Shown: positions 1-5,412, counted from the stretch's first letter. The stretch is DNA of 5,412 bases from Paracoccaceae bacterium (GCA_002746395.1 NVXA01000003.1:1-5412); one strand, 5' to 3'. Translations and numbers: made by a program. Notes: generated by a model from the sequence alone, not told the origin.

Positions 1-48
1 GGCGCGCACTTCAGTCGAAAATCTGTTTGCTCTGTTACTTTTTTCCAT

Positions 49-77
49 AGGCTCCATCCATACTTACTTTGGAGCCT
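49..77. repeat. Perfect 8-bp inverted repeat
   Basis: AGGCTCCA at 49-56 is exactly complementary to TGGAGCCT at 70-77, with a 13-nt loop between them. Neither strand has a T-run after the stem, so it is not a standard intrinsic terminator. It could be an RNA hairpin or a protein-binding site. Confidence 0.55.
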
Positions 78-107
78 CCGGCAAACTGGGGGCGGTTCAG
101 ATGCGTT

Positions 108-135
108 AGTTCACCTTGTTAAGTTCACTTTGTTA
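108..135. repeat. Tandem 14-bp direct repeat, two copies
   Basis: AGTTCACCTTGTTA (108-121) is followed without a gap by AGTTCACTTTGTTA (122-135), matching at 13 of 14 positions. The second copy runs into the 9-nt palindrome GTTAGTAAC (132-140). It may be a chance duplication or a tandem protein-binding site in front of the putative plus-strand RNA. No known operator was recognised. Confidence 0.6.
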
Positions 136-144
136 GTAACTAGT

Positions 145-417
145 ACCGAGGACCGTGAGTGTCATGTTGATACTCGGATCGCTTGCCCCGTGTTGTGGTG
201 CATGTGAGCTAGCTGGCGGGCCACACTGTTTAACGCGTAGCGATTTGGTCGAAAGACCTTTGTTTTGTGAGTTTGCGGTGGGGTATTAAGCAATGGTTCT
301 TGTTTCGGGGGGTATCCCCTTCTGTGCAAGGTACCGAGTTCACACGTATTGCCCGAATGGCGTACGGTGCTTATAGTTTAAAAGCATGGGTCCACCCTAC
401 GGATCCATGCTTTTTTT
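145..417 (+). ncRNA. Candidate structured non-coding RNA, family unknown
   Basis: The stretch before the plus-strand terminator folds into several local hairpins that can be read directly. GAGTGTCA (157-164) pairs with TGATACTC (168-175) around a 3-nt loop, extended by CC (153-154) with GG (176-177). GGTC-GAAA-GACC (247-258) is a stem closed by a GNRA-type tetraloop in the plus orientation. GGGG (307-310) can pair with CCCC (316-319). A bulged stem of about 11 bp spans 341-369. The terminator follows at once. The GNRA loop and the T-run both favour the plus strand. The 5' end is unknown; 145 is only the start of the dense hairpin region. It could instead be the long 3' UTR of a gene to the left. 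No Rfam family was recognised by eye. Confidence 0.35.
380..417 (+). terminator. Rho-independent terminator, possibly bidirectional
   Basis: Positions 380-393 pair with 401-414 (14 bp including one G-T wobble at 390/404) around a 7-nt loop, and the T-run on the plus strand covers 411-417. On the minus strand the same hairpin lies about 24 nt after the sat/cysC stop codon and is followed by TTTTAAAC, a weaker tail. It therefore probably ends a plus-strand transcript from the left and may also serve the sulfate-activation gene from the right. Confidence 0.85.
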
Positions 418-437
418 ATGTGTAAACAGTTTTTGGC

Positions 438-2144
438 CTAGCCAACAATAAGCCCGAGCTGTTCCAACTTCAGGATCACCTGATGGGCGCAGGTGTCGAC
501 GTCAACGTTTTCTGTGTCGACCACCAGCTCGGCTTTGGTAGGGGCTTCGTAAGGGTCCGATATACCCGTAAATTCTTTGATCTTGCCTTCGCGCGCCAGC
601 TTGTACAGGCCCTTGCGGTCGCGACGTTCACATTCCTCAAGGCTGGTGGAAACGTGAACCTCGATGAAAGTGCCGAAGCTTTCGATTTCTTCACGCACAG
701 CACGGCGGGTCGCGGTATAGGGCGCGATGGGGGCGCAGATGGCGATACCGCCGTTCTTGGTGATCTCGGAAGCAACGTAACCAATACGCCGGATGTTCAA
801 ATCGCGGTGTTTCTTGCTGAAACCTAGCTCCGAGGACAGGTTTTTACGCACGACGTCACCGTCAAGCAGGGTGACAGGGCGGCCGCCCATTTCCATCATC
901 TTAACCATAACCGCATTTGCGATGGTCGATTTGCCGGAACCGGACAGGCCAGTGAAGAACAGGGTGAATCCCTGTTTGGATTTGGCCGGACGTGTGCGGC
1001 GTAATTCGGTTACCACGTTCGGGAACGAGAACCAGTCGGGGATATCCAAACCTTCCATAAGGCGGCGGCGTAGTTCCGTGCCGGAGATGTTCAGGATCGT
1101 CAGGCTTTTGTCGACTTCATCAATCGGTTCGTATTGGGCTTTTTCCTGCACGTATACCATGTGCTTGAAGTCAACCATTTCGACACCGATTTCGTCTTCA
1201 TGCTTTCTAAACAATTCTTGCGCATCGTATGGGCCGTAGAAGTCGTTGCCGTCTGAATTTTTGCCCGGCCCTGCGTGATCGCGGCCAACGATGAAGTGTG
1301 TGCAGCCGTGATTGGCGCGGATAAGTCCGTGCCAGACAGCTTCGCGTGGGCCGCCCATGCGCATGGCGAGGTTTAGAAGGCTAAGGGAGGTGGTGGAGGA
1401 GGGGTATTTATCAAGAACAGCCTCGTAACAGCGCACGCGGGTGAAGTGATCAATATCGCCCGGTTTGGTTAGGCCGACAACAGGATGGATAAGCAGGTTA
1501 GCTTGCGCTTCTTTGGCGGCGCGGAACGTCAGTTCTTGGTGCGCGCGGTGCAAGGGGTTACGGGTCTGAAAGGCCACGACACGACGCCAGCCCATCTTGC
1601 GAAAGAATGTGCGCAGCTCATTCGGAGTGTTGCGGCGGCCACGGTAGTCGTAATGCACTGGGGCTTGGATGCCTGTGATCGGCCCGCCGAGGTAGGTTTT
1701 ACCGGCAGTATTGTGCAGATAGTTCACGGCAGGGTGGGCGATGTCATCCGTTCCAAACACACCTTTTGCCTCAACAGATTTATCGGGATTCCATTTATCG
1801 GTGATCGAAAGGATGGCAAGTATAACGCCTTCGGGGTCGCGCAGTGCTATATCTTGGCCCGACTCAACGGTTGCTGCAAAAACGTCCGACACATCAAGGT
1901 TGATTGGCATCGGCCAAAGCGCGCCATTTGCAAGACGCATATCTTTCACAACGCCGTCGTAGTCTTCTTGGCTAAGGAACCCTTTAAGCGGATTAAAGCC
2001 GCCGTTCATCAGCAATTCCAGATCGCACAACTGGCGCGCGGTTAGATCCCAACTGGGCAGATCACCCGCCTCGACCTTCAGCTTCATGGCGCTGTCGTAA
2101 GAGACGTAAAGTTCAGGGACGGGGGCGTGAGCTTGGTTGGACAT
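438..2144 (-). CDS. sat/cysC: Bifunctional sulfate adenylyltransferase / adenylylsulfate kinase
   Basis: This cytoplasmic enzyme activates sulfate. The N-terminal ATP sulfurylase makes APS from ATP and sulfate, and the C-terminal APS kinase phosphorylates APS to PAPS. The protein has 568 residues from the chosen ATG. A PUA-like domain (about 1-165) precedes the catalytic sulfurylase domain (about 170-385), which carries QTRNPLHRAH (193-202) and GRDHAG (287-292). The kinase domain (about 390-565) has an intact P-loop GLSGSGKST (399-407), LDGD (427-430), and conserved stretches around 469-476 and 523-532. The intact P-loop sets it apart from the regulatory, inactive kinase-like domain of fungal ATP sulfurylases. 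A TTG at 2207 would add 21 residues, but the family N-terminus (PELYVSYDSAMKLKVEAGDL) follows the ATG closely, so ATG is preferred. The Shine-Dalgarno is weak (GAG six bases before the ATG). The gene lies downstream of trxB with a 144-bp gap; no cysH or cysI is in view. Confidence 0.96.
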   Translation of the reverse strand: MSNQAHAPVPELYVSYDSAMKLKVEAGDLPSWDLTARQLCDLELLMNGGFNPLKGFLSQEDYDGVVKDMRLANGALWPMPINLDVSDVFAATVESGQDIALRDPEGVILAILSITDKWNPDKSVEAKGVFGTDDIAHPAVNYLHNTAGKTYLGGPITGIQAPVHYDYRGRRNTPNELRTFFRKMGWRRVVAFQTRNPLHRAHQELTFRAAKEAQANLLIHPVVGLTKPGDIDHFTRVRCYEAVLDKYPSSTTSLSLLNLAMRMGGPREAVWHGLIRANHGCTHFIVGRDHAGPGKNSDGNDFYGPYDAQELFRKHEDEIGVEMVDFKHMVYVQEKAQYEPIDEVDKSLTILNISGTELRRRLMEGLDIPDWFSFPNVVTELRRTRPAKSKQGFTLFFTGLSGSGKSTIANAVMVKMMEMGGRPVTLLDGDVVRKNLSSELGFSKKHRDLNIRRIGYVASEITKNGGIAICAPIAPYTATRRAVREEIESFGTFIEVHVSTSLEECERRDRKGLYKLAREGKIKEFTGISDPYEAPTKAELVVDTENVDVDTCAHQVILKLEQLGLIVG

Positions 2145-2288
2145 CTGGTTCTCGATCAATTGCAGGAAACGGAGGCAGTTATTGGCCCCGTTTACCCGCA
2201 CAATCAATCGGAATCCAACCCAAATGCGTGAAAACCGCTGAAAAACACGAATTACCGTTGTAGACAGCAGGGATGGAATTACTTCCTG
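2145..2288 (-). promoter_or_regulatory. trxB-sat intergenic leader, promoter uncertain
   Basis: This 144-bp gap separates trxB from sat/cysC on the same strand. Read on the minus strand, it contains TTGATT, 17 bases, then CAATAA. The -35 is fair but the -10 is poor, so this is only a possible promoter. There is no clear intrinsic terminator after trxB, so read-through from trxB is also possible. No riboswitch was recognised. Confidence 0.3.
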
Positions 2289-2310
2289 TTACTCCTCAGC
2301 AGACAGGAAG
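2282..2310 (-). other. Stem-loop across the trxB stop codon
   Basis: CTTCCTGT (2282-2289) and ACAGGAAG (2303-2310) form a perfect 8-bp inverted repeat with a 13-nt loop that covers the last codons of trxB. No T-run follows on the minus strand, so it is not a typical terminator. It could protect the 3' end of the trxB message or modulate read-through into sat/cysC, or be fortuitous. Confidence 0.45.
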
Positions 2311-3230
2311 CGTTCCGCCTCTAGCGCTGCCATACACCCCATGCCTGCCGAGGTGACGGCTTGGCGGTATTTGTAATCCGTCAAATCGCCGGCAGCAAAC
2401 ACACCGGGAATTGAGGTTTCGGTGCTGTCGGGTTTGGTTATTACGTATCCGCCCATGTGAGTTTCAAGCTGATCTTTTACCAACTCGGATGCTGGCGCGT
2501 GGCCGATCGCGATAAAAACACCTTTGCAGGGTATATCGGTTATCTCGCCAGTTTTGACGTTTTTGACTTTCACGCCCTCGACGCCGAGTGGCATGTCAGT
2601 ACCGTAAACCTCGTCCAGTTCGTTAAACCAGAGCGGCTCGATTTTAGGGTTGTTTAGGAGGCGTTGTTCCAAGATTTTTTCGGAACGTAGTTCGTCGCGC
2701 CGATGGATCAGTGTAACTTTGGAGGCGAATTTGGTCAGGAATAGGGCCTCTTCAACAGCCGAGTTGCCGCCTCCGATCACAACCACATCTTGGCCGCGAT
2801 AGAAAAAACCGTCGCAGGTGGCGCAGGCTGACACGCCGAAGCCTTTGAATTTCTCTTCGGTTGGCAGGCCCAACCATTTGGCTTGCGCGCCAGTCGCGAG
2901 GATTACAGCGTCGGCGGTGTAGGTGGTGCCGGTGTCACCCATCGCCGTGAACGGGCGTTTGGATAGATCGAGCGAGGAAATATGATCGGCGATGATGTTG
3001 GTTCCGGCGGCGCGGGCGTGTTCTTCCATCTGGACCATAAGGTCGGGGCCTTGGACCTCTTTATAGCCGGGCCAGTTTTCGACTTCGGTCGTGATCGTTA
3101 GCTGACCACCGGGTTGAATACCTTGCACAAGGGTTGGTTCAAGCATGGCGCGCGAGGCGTAAACGCCTGCGGTATATCCCGCAGGACCGGAGCCAACGAT
3201 GAGGACGCGGGTGTGATGAGTTTCGGACAT
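2289..3230 (-). CDS. trxB: Thioredoxin-disulfide reductase
   Basis: This cytoplasmic FAD enzyme uses NADPH to reduce thioredoxin, supplying electrons to ribonucleotide reductase, peroxiredoxins, methionine sulfoxide reductase and PAPS/APS reductases. The 313-residue product has the usual length of the low-molecular-weight type. It shows the N-terminal FAD motif GSGPAG (13-18), the redox-active CATC (136-139), the NADPH-binding GGGNSA (153-158) with HRRDELR (176-182) for the NADPH phosphate, and the C-terminal FAD motif around GD 281-282. All key residues are present. The ATG at 3230 is supported by AAAAGG lying eight bases upstream and by a good promoter (-35 at 3284-3289, -10 at 3261-3266). 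It is divergent from the Lrp-type gene and upstream of sat/cysC, whose pathway needs reduced thioredoxin. Confidence 0.97.
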   Translation of the reverse strand: MSETHHTRVLIVGSGPAGYTAGVYASRAMLEPTLVQGIQPGGQLTITTEVENWPGYKEVQGPDLMVQMEEHARAAGTNIIADHISSLDLSKRPFTAMGDTGTTYTADAVILATGAQAKWLGLPTEEKFKGFGVSACATCDGFFYRGQDVVVIGGGNSAVEEALFLTKFASKVTLIHRRDELRSEKILEQRLLNNPKIEPLWFNELDEVYGTDMPLGVEGVKVKNVKTGEITDIPCKGVFIAIGHAPASELVKDQLETHMGGYVITKPDSTETSIPGVFAAGDLTDYKYRQAVTSAGMGCMAALEAERFLSAEE

Positions 3231-3260
3231 TTTCAGTACCTTTTAATTTGAGTTGGTAGG

Positions 3261-3289
3261 TATATAGGTCTTGCGGGGCGGCGTGTGAA
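3261..3289 (-). promoter_or_regulatory. Predicted sigma-70-type promoter of trxB
   Basis: On the minus strand TTCACA (3284-3289) is followed after exactly 17 bases by TATATA (3261-3266). Transcription would start near 3254, giving a leader of about 24 nt before the trxB ATG. The -35 differs from TTGACA at one position. The paired Lrp-like elements lie just upstream. Confidence 0.6.
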
Positions 3290-3301
3290 GGTGCATCTAG
3301 G

Positions 3302-3339
3302 TGCGAAATAATGTTGCGGGTATGCGAAATATTATTGCG
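3302..3339. promoter_or_regulatory. Paired Lrp-type operator in the divergent region
   Basis: Two 17-bp elements, TGCGAAATAATGTTGCG (3302-3318) and TGCGAAATATTATTGCG (3323-3339), match at 15 of 17 positions and are 21 bp apart start to start, two helical turns. Within each, the last 15 bp form an imperfect palindrome with an AT-rich centre (6 of 7 arm positions complementary in the second copy, 5 of 7 in the first). This is the architecture of Lrp/AsnC operators, and the divergent gene encodes such a regulator. The second element overlaps the predicted lrp -35. Their centres sit about 57 and 78 bp upstream of the predicted trxB start. Binding by this regulator is inferred. Confidence 0.6.
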
Positions 3340-3363
3340 TCTGATGGGCAGTACGCCTAATAA
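3335..3363 (+). promoter_or_regulatory. Possible promoter of the Lrp-family gene
   Basis: TTGCGT (3335-3340) is followed after 17 bases by TAATAA (3358-3363). Each hexamer matches the sigma-70 consensus at about half its positions, so the call is tentative. It would give a leader of roughly 20 nt. Its -35 falls inside the second Lrp-like element, as expected for autorepression. Confidence 0.35.
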
Positions 3364-3390
3364 GAAGACTTCAAATGAGCAGGAAAAATT

Positions 3391-3891
3391 ATGCCAGGCA
3401 GTAAACTCGATCCGATTGACCGGAAAATCCTTGCGGAATTACAGGCCGATGGCCGGATGACGAATGTGGAGCTTTCCACGCGTGTCGGCATTTCCGCGCC
3501 GCCCTGTTTGCGCCGTGTGCGGTCCTTGGAAGAGGCCGGGTTTATCAAGGGATATCATGCAGATGTGAATGCCCGCGATCTGGGGTTCGAGGTGCAGGTA
3601 TTCGCGATGGTTGGCCTGCATTCGCAAGCCGAAGTTGATCTGTCGGAGTTCGAAAACAAAGCCCGTGATTGGCCGTTTGTGCGCGAATGCCACATGCTTA
3701 ACGGCGAGATCGATTTCATTTTGAAGTGCGTCGCGCCGGATTTGTCGACATTCCAGCAGTTCTTGACTGAGGAGCTGACCTCCGCTGCGAATGTGGCCAG
3801 CGTCAAAACGTCCTTGGTGATCCGCTGTGCGAAGGATGAACCTGGTGTGCCGTTTGATGTCATCGAAGCGCGGGCGATTGACCAGACTTAA
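3391..3891 (+). CDS. Lrp/AsnC-family transcriptional regulator
   Basis: This is a DNA-binding regulator of the feast/famine family, which typically forms dimers and higher oligomers and senses an amino acid or related small molecule. The 166-residue product has an N-terminal winged helix-turn-helix (about 4-55) opening with LDPIDRKILAELQADGR, with the recognition helix around SAPPCLRRVRSLEEAG (35-50). A C-terminal RAM/AsnC ligand-binding domain (about 66-145) includes GEIDFILKC (105-113). The length is normal. The ATG has a good Shine-Dalgarno, AGGA at 3381-3384 with a 6-base spacer. It is divergent from trxB with a shared 160-bp control region holding two likely operator copies, suggesting autoregulation and control of trxB. 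Its effector cannot be told from sequence, so no specific name (lrp, putR, bkdR, asnC) is assigned. Its stop codon overlaps that of pgeF. Confidence 0.93.
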   Translation: MPGSKLDPIDRKILAELQADGRMTNVELSTRVGISAPPCLRRVRSLEEAGFIKGYHADVNARDLGFEVQVFAMVGLHSQAEVDLSEFENKARDWPFVRECHMLNGEIDFILKCVAPDLSTFQQFLTEELTSAANVASVKTSLVIRCAKDEPGVPFDVIEARAIDQT

Positions 3892-3897
3892 AGTCTG
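3883..3897. repeat. 15-nt perfect palindrome over convergent stop codons
   Basis: CAGACTTAAAGTCTG has 7-bp complementary arms around a single central A and covers the TAA of the Lrp-type gene (3889-3891) and the TAA of pgeF (3888-3890, minus). As RNA it gives at most a 5-bp stem with a 5-nt loop and no U-run, so it would be a weak terminator. It may serve both convergent transcripts or be a by-product of the shared stop sequence. Confidence 0.5.
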
Positions 3898-4649
3898 ATG
3901 ACCGAGATCAGGCGGCCGTAATCCGGTTCGCCTGCATGGGTTGTGCGTCGATAGGAATAGAATTTCTTAGGTGTAGAATAGGTACATTCCCCGACCCATG
4001 CGGCGGTTTTAATACCGGTTTCGCGCAGGCGATGCAGCACAAATGACGGCAGGTCAAACTGCATTTTGTCGTCTTTGCCGTTAATGAAGAACCGCGTGTA
4101 GTCGGGGTTTTCATCTGCGAAGGTTTCAAAGAACTCTTGACCGACTTCATAGGCCGCTTGACTGATGCACGGGCCGACGACGGCGGAGATGTTCTCGCGG
4201 TTCGCACCGAGCCGGATCATGGCGTTGATGGTGTTGTCGGCGATGCCCGACATGGCACCTTTCCAGCCCGCGTGTGCGGCACCAATGACTTGTGCGTCGG
4301 GGTCGGAAAACAACACGGGTGCGCAATCGGCGGTTAGGATGCCAAGGCCAATGCCTTTGGTTTTTGTCACCATCGCGTCCGCTTTGGGGCGTTCAAATGC
4401 CCATTGCGGTTCGGTTACCTCAACTACATCGGCGGAGTGGATTTGGTATAGGGATAGTAAGGCATCTGCGGCCAGCCCCGTGGCCTCTGCGACGCGGGCG
4501 CGGTTTGTTTGGATCAAGGCGGGGTTGTCTGCGGAGCCTATTCCGCAGTTCAACCCCGCATATATGCCTTCCGAGACGCCGTGTTCGCGGGTGAAAAACC
4601 CGTGGCGTGCCGGGTTCAGGGATGGGTCACTCAGGTGGTTCAACGTCAT
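3888..4649 (-). CDS. pgeF: Peptidoglycan editing factor PgeF (laccase-domain / YfiH family)
   Basis: This belongs to the Cu-oxidase_4 (DUF152, YfiH/YlmD/LACC1) family. E. coli PgeF is linked to removal of wrongly built peptidoglycan precursors, and other members act on purine nucleosides; the older name polyphenol oxidase is doubtful. The 253-residue product has family-typical length and carries the zinc/catalytic set: His71 in QIHS, Cys109 in TADC and His126 in AHAGWKG. It also has GPCI (159-162) followed by YEVGQEF, and FYSYRR near 230-235. The ATG at 4649 is chosen because the family N-terminus (ARHGFFTREHGVS) follows it closely; an in-frame upstream codon at 4721 would add 24 unlike residues and lengthen the overlap. 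It overlaps the upstream methyltransferase by 23 nt, so the two are probably co-transcribed and translationally coupled. It is convergent with the Lrp-type gene, sharing stop-codon bases. The true substrate in this organism is not shown by sequence. Confidence 0.94.
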   Translation of the reverse strand: MTLNHLSDPSLNPARHGFFTREHGVSEGIYAGLNCGIGSADNPALIQTNRARVAEATGLAADALLSLYQIHSADVVEVTEPQWAFERPKADAMVTKTKGIGLGILTADCAPVLFSDPDAQVIGAAHAGWKGAMSGIADNTINAMIRLGANRENISAVVGPCISQAAYEVGQEFFETFADENPDYTRFFINGKDDKMQFDLPSFVLHRLRETGIKTAAWVGECTYSTPKKFYSYRRTTHAGEPDYGRLISVIRL

Positions 4650-5412
4650 CTTCAAATCCGGGTGCGAGCGGCGCGTCTTTGTGGACGATCGCCATGACTT
4701 TGAACAAGGTTCCCATTTCATCGGGGTGGGTTAGGCGGTGGTGGGCCGAACCGATTTCCTCGACAATGTTTTTATCGGCGCCACCTGCCAGTGTCTGGGC
4801 GCGCTGGTTGATGCCGATGCGTTGCAAGAATGTGCCTTGCGGGGCAAGACCCTCGGTTCGCGCAGCACCGGCCGCGCGCGCGATGGCGGCGAAGTTAACG
4901 TGTGCCGTTACGTCGGCGTCGCCGTGTGGATGGTCCAGTTCGTTAACGGGATCGTGGTTTTGCACCGCTTGCAGGGTGTCGCCCGCGCCGTCCCATTCGC
5001 CGTAATCAATAACCAAAGCCACGCCGCCGTGTTTGGCGATATGGTCGCCAACGGTCGCGGCGACGTTTTCGGCAGCGTAGGAAACCTCTGCGAACAAGTT
5101 TTCCGGCAGGCCTGTGAAGAATTCGTCAAGATCGGCGTTTGGTGTTGGTCGACCAAGCGTGAAGGCAAGTTTGCCGTCGACTACGTCAACCATCCGTTCG
5201 CGCCAACCCGCATCGCTGGGGCTGAACTGGTGGATTGGTAGGGCGTCGAAGAATTCGTTCGCGACTAGGAAGATCGGTAAATCAGGCAGGTCTTCGACGG
5301 AGTTCACCCAGTTTGGTGTGCCTTCCATAATCAACGTGGCGGCTTGTTTGCGGCGCATGGCTGGGCTGGTTTCGACCAGCCAGATTTCAGCGGCCTCAAG
5401 AAACGATGGCAT
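4627..5412 (-). CDS. MidA/NDUFAF7-like SAM-dependent methyltransferase, 5' end cut by window
   Basis: This is a class I methyltransferase of the DUF185 (Methyltransf_28) family. Its mitochondrial member NDUFAF7 methylates an arginine of the NDUFS2 subunit of complex I, and the bacterial role is generally thought related but is not proven here. The visible 261 residues include LVETSP (12-17), the family signature NEFFDALPIHQF (52-63), LVIDYGE (133-139), the conserved GDTLQAVQNHDPVNELDHPH (144-163), DVTAHVNF (167-174) and GTFLQRIGINQRAQ (193-206), and it ends normally with TGA. An ATG codon coincides with the window edge, but family members run to about 350 residues. Roughly 90 N-terminal residues, including the glycine-rich SAM-binding loop, should lie outside, so this Met is probably internal. 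The 3' end overlaps pgeF by 23 nt. Confidence 0.92.
   Translation of the reverse strand: MPSFLEAAEIWLVETSPAMRRKQAATLIMEGTPNWVNSVEDLPDLPIFLVANEFFDALPIHQFSPSDAGWRERMVDVVDGKLAFTLGRPTPNADLDEFFTGLPENLFAEVSYAAENVAATVGDHIAKHGGVALVIDYGEWDGAGDTLQAVQNHDPVNELDHPHGDADVTAHVNFAAIARAAGAARTEGLAPQGTFLQRIGINQRAQTLAGGADKNIVEEIGSAHHRLTHPDEMGTLFKVMAIVHKDAPLAPGFEDDVEPPE

Larger units (their letters stand above)
1..437. other. Gene-free region rich in hairpins
   Basis: No convincing protein gene lies here. All frames are broken by stops, apart from two short frames open from the left edge that do not resemble a family I know. No tRNA T-loop, 5S, SRP, RNase P, 6S or tmRNA signature was found by eye. The region contains an 8-bp perfect inverted repeat (49-77), a 14-bp tandem duplication (108-135), several further hairpins (153-177, 247-258, 307-319, 341-369) and a strong terminator (380-417). 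The last part is best read as the 3' end of a plus-strand transcript. Confidence 0.6.

Noticed and set aside
108..140. CtrA-type site (TTAA-N7-TTAA) in the tandem repeat.
   Set aside because: TTAA occurs at 119-122, but the second half at the required 7-base spacing reads TTGT, so the motif is incomplete.
1..437. Known RNA genes (tRNA, 5S, 6S, SRP RNA, RNase P RNA, tmRNA) or a sulfur-related riboswitch.
   Set aside because: None of the conserved core sequences of these families could be found by eye, and no plus-strand gene lies downstream for a riboswitch to control.
483..2045. Long plus-strand open frames opposite sat/cysC (for example 793-1239 and 1485-2045).
   Set aside because: They are antisense shadows of a well-supported conserved gene and their translations show no family features.
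2145..2207. N-terminal extension of Sat/CysC from a TTG codon at 2207 (21 extra residues).
   Set aside because: The extension does not resemble the family, the ATG at 2144 is followed almost at once by the conserved N-terminus, and TTG is a rarer start. The Shine-Dalgarno signals of the two starts are similarly weak, so this rests on family similarity.
4650..4721. Longer pgeF beginning at 4721.
   Set aside because: It would add 24 residues of unlike composition and deepen the overlap with the methyltransferase to about 95 nt; the family N-terminus fits the ATG at 4649.
4165..5241. Plus-strand open frames opposite pgeF and the methyltransferase gene.
   Set aside because: Antisense shadows in moderately GC-rich coding sequence, without recognisable domains or convincing start signals.

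Overview
The window looks like a chromosomal segment from a marine alphaproteobacterium, most likely Rhodobacterales (Roseobacter-type). This rests on the protein sequences: a fused ATP sulfurylase/APS kinase with the N-terminus I recall from that group, a divergent trxB and Lrp/AsnC regulator pair, and a MidA-type methyltransferase overlapping pgeF. Codon and base use appear even across all the genes, and no mobile element, CRISPR array, tRNA or rRNA is visible. The assignment comes from family recall, not a database search.

Layout: positions 1-437 hold no recognisable gene, but they are rich in hairpins and end in a strong intrinsic terminator oriented for a plus-strand transcript. This makes a structured non-coding RNA (or a long 3' UTR) plausible. 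From 438 to 2144 on the minus strand lies the bifunctional Sat/CysC enzyme that converts sulfate to PAPS. Upstream of it on the same strand is trxB (2289-3230), thioredoxin reductase. A 160-bp divergent intergenic region then separates trxB from a plus-strand Lrp/AsnC-family regulator (3391-3891). The regulator ends tail to tail with pgeF (3888-4649, minus), whose 5' end overlaps the 3' end of a MidA/NDUFAF7-like methyltransferase (4627-5412, minus) that is cut by the window edge.

How the genes may work together: TrxB keeps thioredoxin reduced, and thioredoxin is the usual electron donor for the PAPS or APS reductase that acts after Sat/CysC, so the trxB-sat neighbourhood makes metabolic sense. 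The trxB/lrp intergenic region contains two near-identical 17-bp elements exactly 21 bp apart. Each contains a 15-bp imperfect palindrome like an Lrp-family operator. One overlaps the predicted -35 of the regulator gene, and both lie upstream of the predicted trxB promoter. This suggests an autoregulated Lrp protein that also controls trxB.

Most of the window is ordinary housekeeping sequence. The parts that merit a second look are the structured non-coding region at the left end and the paired operator between trxB and lrp.
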